Positions 25,089 to 36,255 of a DNA stretch of 64,000 bases are shown in pieces. Position 1 is the stretch's first letter; each line of letters opens with the position of its first letter. The notes beneath the pieces were generated by a model. That model searched no databases and had not been told where the DNA came from. It saw nothing but the letters and a program-made list of their open reading frames with translations. The position numbers were made by a program, and so were the translations under genes. Origin of the DNA: Mactra quadrangularis (taxonomy: Eukaryota > Mollusca > Bivalvia > Venerida > Mactridae); the NCBI GenBank assembly GCA_025267735.1, contig CM046309.1:35129202-35193201 (forward strand), read 5' to 3'.

Positions 25089-26262
25089 AGACAACGCCCC
25101 AACATTGAACGTAGATTTATGCAATCAACAGATATGAGATAAAGATCAATAAGAAACGATTTTTATACTACAAATATATCCTATGTATGGAATCAGTCAT
25201 ATAAACCATGTACAATATAAGTTTTTATCGATTTAACATTTCTTGGGACTTACGCGTGAAAAGTGACTATTTTTGTACTGATTCAAAATGAGTTATTTCA
25301 AAATAGCTCAATCGCTTCCTGGTACCCGAGCACTAAATAATTAAGATATCAAGTTTCGTCGCGATATCAATCAATAAATGAGCTTGTAGCATGGATTTGA
25401 AAAAAAAAACAACCCGGAAGTTAGGCTTTTCAAATATAAGACTAACTAGTCCAAAATGATACTTGTCTTACAAGTTACCACGCCCTATCCACTGTATTAT
25501 ATCATCATAATATTTGTGTACTTAATTAATGCATGTACACTTGTGTGAATAAAATTTTATATTATACAGTTATTCAATGTCCATAATTATATACATATCA
25601 ATTGGACTTAAGCCTAAATTTAAGTCTTTAAAAATTGTCAAATTCATCATCATACAATATTTCTAAAGAATTGAAATGTACATTTTTAATATTTTCTTTA
25701 CGCTTTGAAGTCCATGATCAATATGAAAAATGCATTCCTTTTGAATACGATTTGTCAGACCTATTATTTGCAGTTCTAAGTTCACTATAATATTCTATTG
25801 ACGCCAGTCCCTTCGTACAAAACTTCCTGGCGCATTGTTCGCTCAAACTTAAATTTCAAGTTTCATAAAAAAATCGTGATACACGAATCGCTCTGACATA
25901 AGAATGCAAATATTTTCAATGGAAAGCAAAATACACAAAAGATTCCCATGCGTTCTGGACTAAAAATAGCGCATTATTTCATTAGCAGTCATAATATTTA
26001 TTATTTCCTTAACTTGACATGCCTAGCCAAAACGAACATTTTTAAACATTCCTGTTTCATGTGAATAATCATATAAGGGCGCACAAACATGTAAGCATCC
26101 ATGTTCGTAAAATTTTAAACAAAAATTCATGCTAACAAAGTTAGTTCAAACATTGTACGAGTATAAAAATGTCAAAATTGTTCCCACCTAATTTAAAATT
26201 CATTTAAAACATTATTATAGTTTAATTGTTGAATTCATTAAAATGAAATATGACTCACTTAC

Positions 26263-26311
26263 CGTGAAGATAAACTATTCCACATAGTATAAACAATGTT
26301 AACTTATACAT
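26263..26311 (-). CDS. Signal-peptide exon 1 of gene 1 (start codon)
   Basis: ATG at 26311-26309 (context AATTAAGGATGT) opens MYKLTLFILCGIVYLHG, a typical signal peptide: short basic n-region, hydrophobic LTLFILCGIVYL core, then a small residue. The donor CACG|GTAAGTGAG follows at 26262, leaving phase 1. This is the phase needed by the exon at 8835-8891 and by every later exon of the chain. No in-frame ATG lies closer upstream with better context, and an in-frame hydrophobic start favours this one. The product should enter the secretory pathway. A TATATATA sequence at 26632-26641 could be a core promoter, but several ATGs lie between it and this start, so I do not call it. Confidence 0.75.
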
Positions 26312-26913
26312 CCTTAATTTCCCTCGTAAAATTCCAGTCTATCTTTCAAAAACTTGAATAATTTGAATAAAATATATAGTTTCTAATACAAAACAAAACG
26401 AAACGAAACTAAACGAAATGTTCCTTATTTACGATGTATTCAACAGTGCATCTATATCCATCTATTATATTCACGCCTGTTTTATGAATGTCGCTTATTT
26501 CAATAAAATACAAATCCCATTAAGTTTTGTATTAAGACACTCACGATATTGTTTTTCGTTGGTAATACATTTTGATACACTACGCTACTCGATTCACTTG
26601 AACAATTTGAAGACTAGTTTTAGTTTAATACTATATATATACCATGGACACAGTGACGGGTTCAGTAATAGATAGGTTAAGTACAGTTGTGGCAGGAACG
26701 AAGAACTAAGGAAGTTTAAATTAAATCTATAGAAACTATCACAAAGGTTGTTATATTCGTGCTTAGCTTAAAAACGGCGTTGAGAATTATATAATATAAC
26801 ACCACATTCGTTGAAATATAGAATGTATTATATATATAAAGGAATACACTATATACTCATTATTCAGACTCTTTTGTTCAACGTAAAAGCACATCAACAG
26901 TTCATTAGTTATA

Positions 26914-27098
26914 CAGTAAAACTCGGATATAACATACTCGCTGGGCCATAGAAATAAGGTATGTTATAACCGAGGTATGTTATATCCATATAGCATACTA
27001 AGTATGTTATATATAAGGATGAAAAACGGGCCAGAAAAAATGATATGTTGTAACCGAGTGTATGTTATAACCGAGTATGCTATATCCGAGTTTTACTG
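26914..27098. mobile_element. 185-bp TA-flanked MITE built of internal repeats
   Basis: TA|CAGTAAAACTCGGATATA at the left mirrors TATATCCGAGTTTTACTG|TA at the right. The interior is almost wholly variants of TATGTTATAACCGAG and TATGTTATATCC in both orientations. The ends resemble the CAGT-type termini of pogo/Tigger relatives of Tc1/mariner. Confidence 0.85.
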
Positions 27099-27565
27099 TA
27101 TTCATTTTTTCTAGATTTTAAATTGAACATTCATTTTATCATCGCTTTTATGATAAAATATAGAACCACAGGTATCAGAACATCTATATATCCGCAGGAT
27201 TTAAAACAATGAAATCCAGACCTACATTAAGTTCAAGCGAGGCATGAACCAAATTCACTACAGTTTCTGTTGACCAATAATTGGTATAATGAACTATACG
27301 CCGTATAGACAAAATCTGAAAATCTGAGACTTCCAATGCGAATTATAGTCCAATTTTATCCAATGAGCCGTGACTACACTTTTGTATTTTTAGAATTTTC
27401 GATTTTTCCTACAAAAAAGTGACACAACTTTCTAAACCAGCCATTAATGCATGGGGCATATGAGACCATATCGTTTCCTGACTTTGCTATTTCGGAAGAA
27501 CGAATTTATTGGTACACACTACTATGCATATATACTTGAGAGACAATAGTTTGAACTTATTTTCA

Positions 27566-28048
27566 ATGTACAATGTAGTTCTAGGTATGTACAATGTAGT
27601 TCTAGGTATGTACAATGTAGTTCTAGGTATGTACAATGTAGTTCTAGGTATGTACAATGTAGTTCTAGGTATGTACAATGTAGTTCTAGGTATGTACAAT
27701 GTAGTTCTAGGTATGTACAATGTAGTTCTAGGTATGTACAATGTAGTTCTAGGTATGTACAATGTAGTTCTAGGTATGTACAATGTAGTTCTAGGTATGT
27801 ACAATGTAGTTCTAGGTATGTACAATGTAGTTCTAGGTATGTACAATGTAGTTCTAGGTATGTACAATGTAGTTCTAGGTATGTACAATGTAGTTCTAGG
27901 TATGTACAATGTAGTTCTAGGTATGTACAATGTAGTTCTAGGTATGTACAATGTAGTTCTAGGTATGTACAATGTAGTTCTAGATATGTACAATGTAGTT
28001 CTAGGTATGTACAATGTAGTTCTAGGTATGTACAATGTAGTTCTAGGT
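27566..28048. repeat. 21-bp minisatellite, exactly 23 copies
   Basis: ATGTACAATGTAGTTCTAGG plus T is repeated 23 times over 483 bp. The only visible substitution is AGATATG for AGGTATG near 27983. Because 21 is a multiple of 3, long frames (MYNVVLG, IPRTTLY, LELHCTY) appear on both strands; they are artefacts. Confidence 0.97.
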
Positions 28049-28244
28049 TATACATAATTGTCAATGTAATGATTGAACTCTTCCATCCTGTCACGGCTCA
28101 CCGAATAAAATCGCACTAAAACAGTCAATATGCTTTTGACATGGCTGAGCAATACAGGTTAATGCAAATGTCTATTATTGACCCTGTGGAGTGCTTACTC
28201 CATATTTGTGAAGTTCAACGACATAATACTACCTACTACCACAA

Positions 28245-28391
28245 GTACCCATATGAATCAGAACGAAATGATATTACATAATCGTTGGTAAAATTTCTTG
28301 CATTAAGATATTATCAGTGCCACTGGTGTGATTTGAACCCGGTTCCTCTAGTTCCCTTAAACAAACGGTCTATCACTAAACTACTGCTCCT
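28245..28391 (-). mobile_element. tRNA-derived SINE, family A, partial
   Basis: On the minus strand it starts GGAGCAGTAGTTTAGTGATA, then a B-box-like GGTTCAAATCACACCAG, then TTAATGCAAGAAATTTTACC. The tail beyond GGGTACTTGTGG is lost. Confidence 0.65.
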
Positions 28392-29165
28392 ATTTTCGCG
28401 GTAATTGTACTAATGAGTGCAAGCCATTATGACAACAAATTGTTGTTAATAAGTCGTCATGCGTGTGCCTGTTAACTTTAGGTCAAGTGTTTTGTAATTA
28501 ACCTCTCATGAGGAGGAAATGAGAGCATGTCTAAAACACTTACATTATTCCATGTATTGAAGTGGTTATATGATAATCTACTTGTAATATTCTACCACAA
28601 ATTATCTCTATGACGCCATTAAGTTAAGTACAGTTGGACCTGTGTTCAAAACTTGGACTATATATAAATTGTTTATATAGGGTCCTTGTTATAAAGCAAA
28701 GCAAAACAATGCCAAAAATGGCCACTTAAGACAAGAGACTGCCGAATACAGATAAAAGTCAGAACTAATGTCTGTTAAGTGATTTTATTCTTGGTTGCTA
28801 GAAGCTTGACATTGCTTAATTCAGATGAAAATGAGGGAACGGTTTAGGTAAATAAATAAGTACGAGGGTGAAGCCAAAAGTTCGTACAGTGGCATTTTTT
28901 TAACCTCAAGGAAGTGACATAAAACAACAAAATCAATGCAGTAGTAAAATATCATACATGTGCAATGTACATACATAAAATAGTTATTGCACAATGACAT
29001 ATATAGATATACACCCTGTAAATTAGGCTGCCTAAGTCATGCCATTAATGAAATTGATTGGCTATAATTTTCAGACGTTTGCTAAAGTCTGTAGAACTAT
29101 ATCTAAGGGTTTTTGCTAACATGTTCATCTAGGTTGCTTAAGTCACAAGACATTGTTTAATGCAA

Positions 29166-29494
29166 GTGACCGCTATTTATTTATTTGGTTTGATTTAACA
29201 CCGTAACAAACACATCGTATTGGTCACATTAAGGCAATCAGTCAACGTTCTTATCGTTTCTGGAAAAACTGAATATCTGGATTTAGCTGTTAACCAGTTA
29301 CTAAATGCATACTTTCGTCAGTGACTGACAACTGTCCAGCATGATTTAGAATCAGTGGTAGAAAAAAGAATGGCAGTAGAAATTATTTCATGACCGAACT
29401 CCATGAAAGTTTGTTCCGCCTGAAAATCGAACCAAGGACCCCTCGAGGCTCGATTAATAGACATGCGTGCTACCGACTGAGTTAGCCGGGCGCC
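29166..29494 (-). mobile_element. tRNA-derived SINE, family C, near full length
   Basis: The head on the minus strand is GGCGCCCGGCTAACTCAGTC (A-box TAACTCAGTCGG) with the B-box-like GGTTCGATTTTCAGGCGG. The body has GAAATAATTTCTACTGCCAT and CCACTGATTCTAAATCATGC, and the tail ends near GGTGTTAAATCAAACC. It is about 330 bp. Confidence 0.8.
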
Positions 29495-29748
29495 AGACCA
29501 CCAACTCACGTTCCACTGTATATCGCAATTTAAAATTAATTAGTTAAAAACAACATTCATAATTGTTGTAAACATCTCACGTTACACAAAGATTGACACT
29601 CATTTGTAGAGTGCTTGTTAAAGTCTGTAGATCTATTTCATGAAATGTTTTCTTTAAGGGTTTGTGCTAACAGGTCCATTTAGAAATTTGACATCTCCAT
29701 AATATTGACGACATAGTGGCATGACGTTGAGCCAAGTAAAATAAAGTT

Positions 29749-30143
29749 AAGCCATGCCGAATTGGAATTTTGTTAAGCGTCAACTCGCGTTTGACAAACC
29801 TAGGTACCTATTCACAAAAACACACAAACTGAAAACGAAAACTCATGTCCCTTCTATCTAGTATTCACACACATAACTAGCACCTACTTGGTAGTACATT
29901 AATGTGAGATCAAAGTAATTCTATAAAAAAGTATATACCACATTCACATGTACATTTTTATTAATCAAATACACAGAAACAAGAAAATATCATTATCTCC
30001 TTTAGAAAAATCAGTCATTGAATCCTGGAACAACAGAATTATTTAAGAAAATTCCACCAAACTTTTTGTTTTTTATTGGATTGAGGACTCTAAAACCTAG
30101 GCGCACGCGGACGCTTAACAAAATTCCGATATGGCATGGCCTT
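29749..30143. mobile_element. Inverted-repeat (MITE-like) element, about 395 bp
   Basis: AAGCCATGCCGAATTGGAAT (start 29749) mirrors ATTCCGATATGGCATGGCCT (ending 30142), continuing inward with TTTTGTTAAGCGTC and its complement. Similarity fades toward a CCTAGG on each side. Target duplication is unclear. Confidence 0.6.
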
Positions 30144-30245
30144 ACGGCTTACCAGTTCTGACTATGGTTTTATATCAGGAGTTCTAAATACCTGTGAAGA
30201 TGTTTTAATCGAAAACTTGTGGTAGAAATAGAAACCTGATTTAAC

Positions 30246-30330
30246 CCAGGTCGGTAGCACAATTGGTAGCGTGCCAAGTTTGGCATCTCGTGTCCCAAAG
30301 GTGGTACGGGTTCGAATTCCATCCTAGGAG
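30246..30330 (+). mobile_element. tRNA-like SINE head, separate family
   Basis: GGTCGGTAGCACAATTGGTA (A-box-like) is followed about 50 nt later by GGGTTCGAATTCCATCC (B-box GGTTCGAATTC). The arms do not fold as a clean cloverleaf and no acceptor-stem complement was seen, so a SINE head is favoured over a tRNA gene. Confidence 0.5.
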
Positions 30331-30522
30331 TTTATACCCTTTAATGAAAATTTTACAATAATGTCAATTTTCTTCCATTAATAAGGTTTATGGAGAAGTT
30401 TCCAGCCTTGTGAGTACTGGTTATAGACAAGGGTCTGGGAAAGCTAGGTTAGGTGCGCTGGACGCCGTAGACTAACCTTAATTGTGTTGACATGGCGTAA
30501 ACATAAGTATAACTAGATGGGA

Positions 30523-30540
30523 GCCCGTGCAAGCACGGGC
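30523..30540. repeat. Perfect 8-bp-stem hairpin
   Basis: GCCCGTGC AA GCACGGGC: a GC-rich stem with a two-base loop in AT-rich flanks, probably an end or internal stem of a larger dispersed repeat. Confidence 0.6.
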
Positions 30541-31559
30541 TTTAGGTAATGACAGTTCTTGAAACTGTTCCTCGAAACAGGCATGGTTATTGATTTAATA
30601 AAGGGAAATAACCGCTGCGGGGAGTTTGGTCTATTTTTAGTTTTATCTAGAACTATTTTTAGACACAAAAAACCCACTTTTTTGTTGATTTTTGGCAGTT
30701 TTTGCAAAAATCAAGAGGCATTGTCAAAAAAGAATTGTCAACTTGATATGCCGGTATATAGGTGCTCCAGCGACTAACAAAAGATTTATTCAAAGCTGCG
30801 CAGTTTCTTTCACAAAACAGGAAACTCGCAAATTTAATAGTATAGAAAATAGAAAATAAAGAAACATGATTTTATTATGGCTCAGTTTTCTTCTCACAAA
30901 CCGGATATAAGAAACCATGAGTTAATTTGGTTAACTGTTCCCTTTAATATTTTATATATATTTAATATTTTAGGAAACTCGAATCGTAAACTGTGTGTGA
31001 CATGTGCAAACCATTTCGTAGTTCCATGTTGGAAACAAAGAACTAGAAGCAAACTGCATGCACATGTGAATACGTGTACATGTATATATAGTGTGTGCAC
31101 TTAACGTAACCTGATAGCTCGATATTCTAGTTTATAAAACTATGACAATTTAATGTGATTGAAAATGTCAGATGATTTTGTTACAATGAAATGATTAATG
31201 CAATAAGCTTGTTGATAATTATTATACATTAGGTAACATGATGACATTTTTATCAATTACCATTAATAATTGATCATTTATCAGGGGAGGACCAAGGCAA
31301 CCTCCAATACAACCGTGTGATACTTAGGTTTAAAACTTCCAAATTAATATGGAATGAAATTTTCCCTTCATAAACTTAATGAAATCAGGGCCTCTGACAG
31401 AGTCCTTTAATTCGACGCGATGTAACCTGTATGTATAAAGAAGATCCCTGCCTGAGTAAATGCCTTCCAGGAACATTCCCCCAGACCTCAACCAAAAAGA
31501 TAGAAATCCCCCATATACCCTATAAGCCCGTATTTCCAATATAGTTTATACTAATTTAT

Positions 31560-31767
31560 TTTAGCTTGACTGGGAAACAAGTTCTTACAACTTTGATTAA
31601 GCACTTTCGTGTCCTCTTCCTGGTGCCCAGTACCGAGTAGTATAGTATAAGGTTTCTTGCTCAAGGAAACAACAGGCTAGGTTTTAGATGGGATTAGAAC
31701 CAACGCAGAGCCAGCTATCCAATGATTTCAAGTCCAACGTCGTAAACACTCGGTCACACCCGCTCCT
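31560..31767 (-). mobile_element. Ser/Leu-tRNA-like SINE, family B
   Basis: On the minus strand the head is GGAGCGGGTGTGACCGAGTG (A-box), with GCGTTGGTTCTAATCCCATC (B-box) and then TCCTTGAGCAAGAAACC. It ends in AAAGTTGTAAGAACTTG, matching the copy at 55338-55515 in the opposite orientation. This copy has about 30 extra bases (CTCGGTACTGGGCAC region). Confidence 0.8.
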
Positions 31768-33349
31768 ATTCTCAATTAAAACCCAGGTACGCGACTGTGC
31801 TTCAATACATTATTGATGTAAATCCTCCTCAGTTTTTGTATTGTTACAACAAATAAGGCAATTTATTTAACATTTTTCATGTTGTTTTGTTATAATGTAT
31901 CTATTGTTTCCTGAGATATTTAATATTTGTATTGATTATAAACTAGTTGTATATGACAATTTATGATTTATTGAATGGATGTTTTACACTGAGAACACAA
32001 TTTTTAATGTTGCTTTACAATAACTAGGGCTTCAGCCTAGAACTTAATGAATTTAATAACGTATTATCGAATGCTTACACTAAACATTTTTTTGCTATTT
32101 GGTTTTAGTTGTGATATTTATCAGTTATATTAGATCCGTACTGGAAACAGTTTTAAAACTTGTATTAATCACTCATAAACAGCATCCGAAAGATTTTAAA
32201 ATAGAATAAAACAATCTTAGGCCAAAATCATCATTAGTCAAAAGGCAGAATATTATAAGTGATAGTTACACAGAGTGATTTATAGAATTTTGATTCTTTA
32301 AGAAATAATAAAATGTGAATACATATTAGAACACATTTTGAGGGTTTTAACAGTCGAAGACCACAATGAAAGTTGCTTCTTTTATTAATTTAAGGAGCAA
32401 AACATGAGTCGGGAGGGTTCAGATTTAGACTTATATGAAGTGCTATTTAAGATCGAAACATGGCTAAACCTTCGAATTTTATTATAATGTCGGCCGATGA
32501 AAATGATATCTTATGTAAACACAGATTTTCTTTTATGATAGAACTTTATTTTATTTGCATTTGAATGCCAACAATTTACATACAATATAATCAAAAAAAA
32601 AGTTGTCCCTTTTGAAAAAAAACGAAGTAGAATTGACGAGTTCTGTTAATAAGTGAACTTTACCTTGAAATCGGAAAAAAACTACAAATCTACGATGTAA
32701 AGCGATAAACATAATACATGTGATATATTTGAAAAAAAAGATATCTCAATTGAGATCATATAATGTCACCGAAATGAAAATACAAGGCGTTATCAATCTT
32801 CATTTTGTATTACAAAAAACTAGATCATAACGACAAGAAGGGAATTCGTTTATTATATTATACATGTCCCAAATTTTATTTTAATGAAACTATGTTATCT
32901 GGGACATTCATTTTTATTATATTCTAGTATATCAATCAATGTATCTATATAGTATCTTAAGGTAGTGTGACGACTTGATCATACACTTTTATATTGTTAA
33001 CGTGTCATAGATATTTTCATTTTTTTATTATTTCTATTAAGGTATTTATAAAGGCTTAAGCTTAACTCAAGCATGTGCGTGAAACTGTTTACATGTACCG
33101 AGTTTCAGCAAGCAAAATTGTAACTAGTAATAAATGTGCAGCATCGTCATGACAAATTTCTTGCATAAGCATATTAATTTTTTGTATCACCCCGCAATGA
33201 ACGTGTAATAATTAAAAGAAAGTCTCATGTGTTTGTTCATGAGTAGCTGTCGAGGTAGCAGTCTAATGCAAATCTGTCAAATTTAATATCCTTTCCATCG
33301 TGTGAATAATTTAAGGTTACATATCACATGATACTTGATTGTATTTGGA

Positions 33350-33985
33350 AAAACAGAGGTGCACCACCATAAATATTCTAACAATTAGATGACAGGCCGA
33401 ACAATTTATGCGTGGTATATCAGTTTGACTGTATGTGACAGATTCAGAAGGTACCACATTAAACATCCTTCTATTTAGGTGCTTACTGTAACCATTTTAA
33501 GTCCCGTTTAACAGGATTGACTGTACATAACAGAGAAAATGGTGTGACACTTTAAAATTAAACATTCTACTATTGAAGTGACTGCCCAGAATCATTTCAT
33601 GTTCCAGATAACAGGCATGACTGTAAACGGTAAAGTGACAAAGAGTTTGTTTGTTGTTTTGTAAGTGTTTATTGAGGATCCGTCCGCTCCAAATTGATGC
33701 ATTATGCGCAGACCCCGGAGTGTAACCTATTCACCCCCGAAAAGTTGTTTTTGAGGCCTAAAACTAGGGCACATTTAGAAAGCTGTAACCAATATAATTC
33801 ATATCAGGTTATGTGTTTATTTTGCCAAATATGCTATAATTTGGTTTGCCAAAGATGGGTAGTCCCCTTTTTGGTATTTCAGTTCTTAAATTGGGGATAA
33901 ATTAGGAGATTTCCCAAAGTAATATGTGAGTGGCAGAGAGAGTGGTGTACCACCTTAAATATTCTAACATCTAGGTGACATATTA
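33350..33985 (+). repeat. Diverged repeat units, three tandem plus one displaced
   Basis: A motif of the form ACCAC..TAAATATTCTAACA..TTAG.TGACA recurs near 33362, 33453, 33545 and 33945. The first three are spaced about 91-92 bp and the fourth lies about 400 bp on. Flanks of the first three share GACTGTA and ACAG blocks. Confidence 0.55.
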
Positions 33986-34826
33986 TATATAAACTTGTTA
34001 CAGCTTCTATACAACATTTTATAGCTCTGTTTTATTTTAGGATACCTGATACATAGGAGTGTGGCTTACATCCTGGTGTGTTTTGTTTCAAATATAAAAT
34101 AACAACAAGATTTGATGGCATACAACAATGTAATAGTAAACGTTTTATAATCAGAACGGGGCAGGTACATTGTCAAAATACATACATTCTTGTGGCTGGA
34201 TCCTACCAGTTTTTAATAGTTTTGAGTCACTCAAGCTGTGAAGAACATATGATATTTACAAGTCATAAATAATTATTTTGAAAAACATGTCAGGAATTTA
34301 GTACACGACAATTATTTTGTTTGCTATGTGGGATACCTTATAAATACTTTCCCAACTTTCAAAGAGATTGTCTATAATTTGCTTGAAAAACAAAATAGCA
34401 TTTTATTTAAGTTTGCGAGAAAGGAATCATAGTTCTTATATATTCAAATAAACAGTAAAGCTGGCTTAATTATGTATACATGAAAGTATATATGAAACTA
34501 TAAAATACGAGTGGAGTAAAGATGACACATGTCCGTGATCATGCTGCTAATTTCATTCCTGCTTCATTTTAGTTATTATGGGAGTTTTGATTCAAGAGTC
34601 ACAATTACAAGATTCACAAAACCAACCTCTACTTTATGGCAAGACAGCGTATGTATCTTAATCACCGACTTGGCCTTCAGACCTATTGTGAGCCTGTCTG
34701 ATTGACAGCGGTTTACAGAGTGGTTAATTTTCAAGTAACTTTTCAATTGAGGCAAATAAATTCGAATATATAAAAACTATCATTGTCGAATTTTTATTCA
34801 TTTGAAGTAAACGTTCGTCTGTGACT

Positions 34827-34912
34827 CATTCTCGTACCCAAAGTCTAGTTGGATTCTCAATACAACAATACACTAGTATTGAGAATCCTACTAGACTCTG
34901 GGAACGAGAATG
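34827..34912. mobile_element. Fold-back element of the CATTCTCGTACC family
   Basis: CATTCTCGTACCCAAAGTCT at the left mirrors AGACTCTGGGAACGAGAATG at the right. Arms of about 37 nt extend to ATTCTCAATAC / GTATTGAGAAT with few mismatches. GTGACT lies just outside on both sides and may be a target duplication. Confidence 0.8.
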
Positions 34913-34996
34913 CAGTGACTTGGCTATTAATGCCACGCAGCTTTAATTAAAATTATGATAATGTTTCAGGCGCGGGTTCAGTAACTACTGTTAGCG

Positions 34997-35149
34997 AACG
35001 TTACGGGTACGGGACAAGTCAACCCGAAGACAACCAGTGGATAACTCTACCCAAAAATGGGACAACTCAATCCGTTATTAGGGATTGAGTTGTCTCGGGT
35101 TGAGTTGTCTTCGTGTTGAGTTGTCCCGATCCAAACGTTACGGAACGTT
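34997..35149. repeat. Compound hairpin built from GTTGAGTTGTC units
   Basis: The outer arm AACGTTACGGGTACGGGACA (start 34997) mirrors TGTCCCGATCCAAACGTTAC with small interruptions. The inner arms GACAACTCAATCC (35061) and GGATTGAGTTGTC (35082) are perfect. GTTGAGTTGTC recurs directly at 35099 and 35115. Confidence 0.75.
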
Positions 35150-35864
35150 TGGCTCTCTCGCAGCAGTCATTAGCCGGAACCAACAGGGGAAATAACTATA
35201 ACAACTTTATCACAACGGTAGACACAGTTACCTCCCTTAGCAATCAAAGTTATCGAAAGGAATGAAACCGTTAATAAACTATGGTCGGTTAAATATGTAT
35301 AGATTTCAAGAAACTGTAGTGTATTTAATAGAGCCTAATATATACCACTTTTATGTTCCATCATAAGAAGCCAAATTGGTTACAACAAACTGGTAAGCTT
35401 ACTAACAGGTCTTGTTTCCAGCGAGTTGAGAGTATAAATAACTGGTTATTTCGGAGAAAAAACTTCGTAAGACATTCTAATTCTGTGTCGCCAAACTGAA
35501 GTGTTTTAGAATGCCCAAATACAGTCAGTTGATAAACTTATCAACTTATCAACAAAGAAAAACAAGTCTCTCATATAGGAAGAGTTAAAATGTATTCATT
35601 TACAAAAACAGTGAGTTTTGAACCAATATAAATTAAACATGTTCCTATAATACATATAATTATGTTCTTTCAAAGTATTCAGAAAACACAGTTCATGAAA
35701 CAATACAGCATGCCTCATACAAAATAAACATTTAAAGCCTATCATTCCCCCAATAATATGTTCATTCTAAAAACAACATTTGTCTAAATCACAACAAATT
35801 TGTGTATACAAACAATAAAAAGGTGAAATAATAAAGAGCGTATACAGCAATTTCTGATACTTAC

Positions 35865-35931
35865 CGTGTCTATGCCACATGGGTGACATGGCATTTTAGG
35901 CAAATAGGAGAATGGGCCTGGTGATGCGTAT
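35865..35931 (-). CDS. Candidate exon of an unidentified gene
   Basis: This minus-strand segment is bounded by TTTTTGTCAAG (AG at 35933-35932) and GACACG|GTAAGT (GT at 35864). One frame is open throughout: a single leading base, then 22 codons, YASPGPFSYLPKMPCHPCGI ending in DT, giving phase 2 in and phase 0 out. Of the other two frames, one stops at TAG and one at TAA. It lies about 210 nt past the poly(A) signal of gene 2 on the same strand, so it would belong to a separate transcript or to an alternative 3' part of gene 2. I see no partner exon nearby and do not recognise the peptide. Confidence 0.4.
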
Positions 35932-36139
35932 CTTGACAAAAAGTTTAATAAAAACGAATAAGAAGCATTTCAATGGTGCTAATCGAGACACTAGTAATTA
36001 AATTACATATATTGACTTTAAACGCATACATTTTTTTATTTAATCGAGAAGCATATATTTCATGTTAATGTATATACTGTATAATGGACATTCACTTGGT
36101 GACTTAAAGAGTGATATGAACTGATTGAAAAATGTAAAA

Positions 36140-36145
36140 TTTATT
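36140..36145 (-). terminator. Poly(A) signal AATAAA, gene 2
   Basis: AATAAA on the minus strand lies about 110 nt after the gene 2 stop codon, a normal spacing for a short 3' UTR. Confidence 0.5.
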
Positions 36146-36255
36146 TGAAACAACATACATCTTATATCAAAGCAATGATGGTGAAACTACAATGGACGCA
36201 ATGTTTAAAGACTATCAGACAAATTAAAGTTCGGATGAATCAGTTTGTTGCAGAA

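Larger units (their letters stand above)
8892..26262 (-). other. Intron 1 of gene 1 (about 17.4 kb)
   Basis: This is the interval between the signal-peptide exon and exon 2. It holds the 17-18-bp array (12727-13097), a GAT-rich tract, several MITEs, the nested mariner relic, SINEs, the TTAA element and an 18-bp array, each listed separately. Stretches 8892-11460, 15050-18020 and 23880-26260 are AT-rich sequence in which I see no gene or clear repeat, apart from a 20-bp palindrome at 25069. Frames at 23679-23873 and 24034-24354 (minus) lack clear splice borders and are not called. Confidence 0.5.
26312..35864. other. Upstream region of gene 1, mostly repeats
   Basis: No supported gene. It contains the 185-bp MITE (26914), the 21-bp array (27566), SINEs at 28245, 29166, 30246 and 31560, an inverted-repeat element (29749), a small hairpin (30523), the diverged repeat at 33350-33985 and fold-backs at 34827 and 34997. 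Stretches 28400-29160 and 31770-33350 are AT-rich and show nothing I can name. Confidence 0.5.

Noticed and set aside
26632..26641. TATATATA as the promoter of gene 1
   Set aside because: Such runs are common in this AT-rich DNA, and several ATGs would intervene before the proposed start.
27487..28094. Three frames of about 180-190 codons over the 21-bp array
   Set aside because: The frames exist on both strands with equal quality, from a perfect repeat with period divisible by 3; there is no splice or initiation support.
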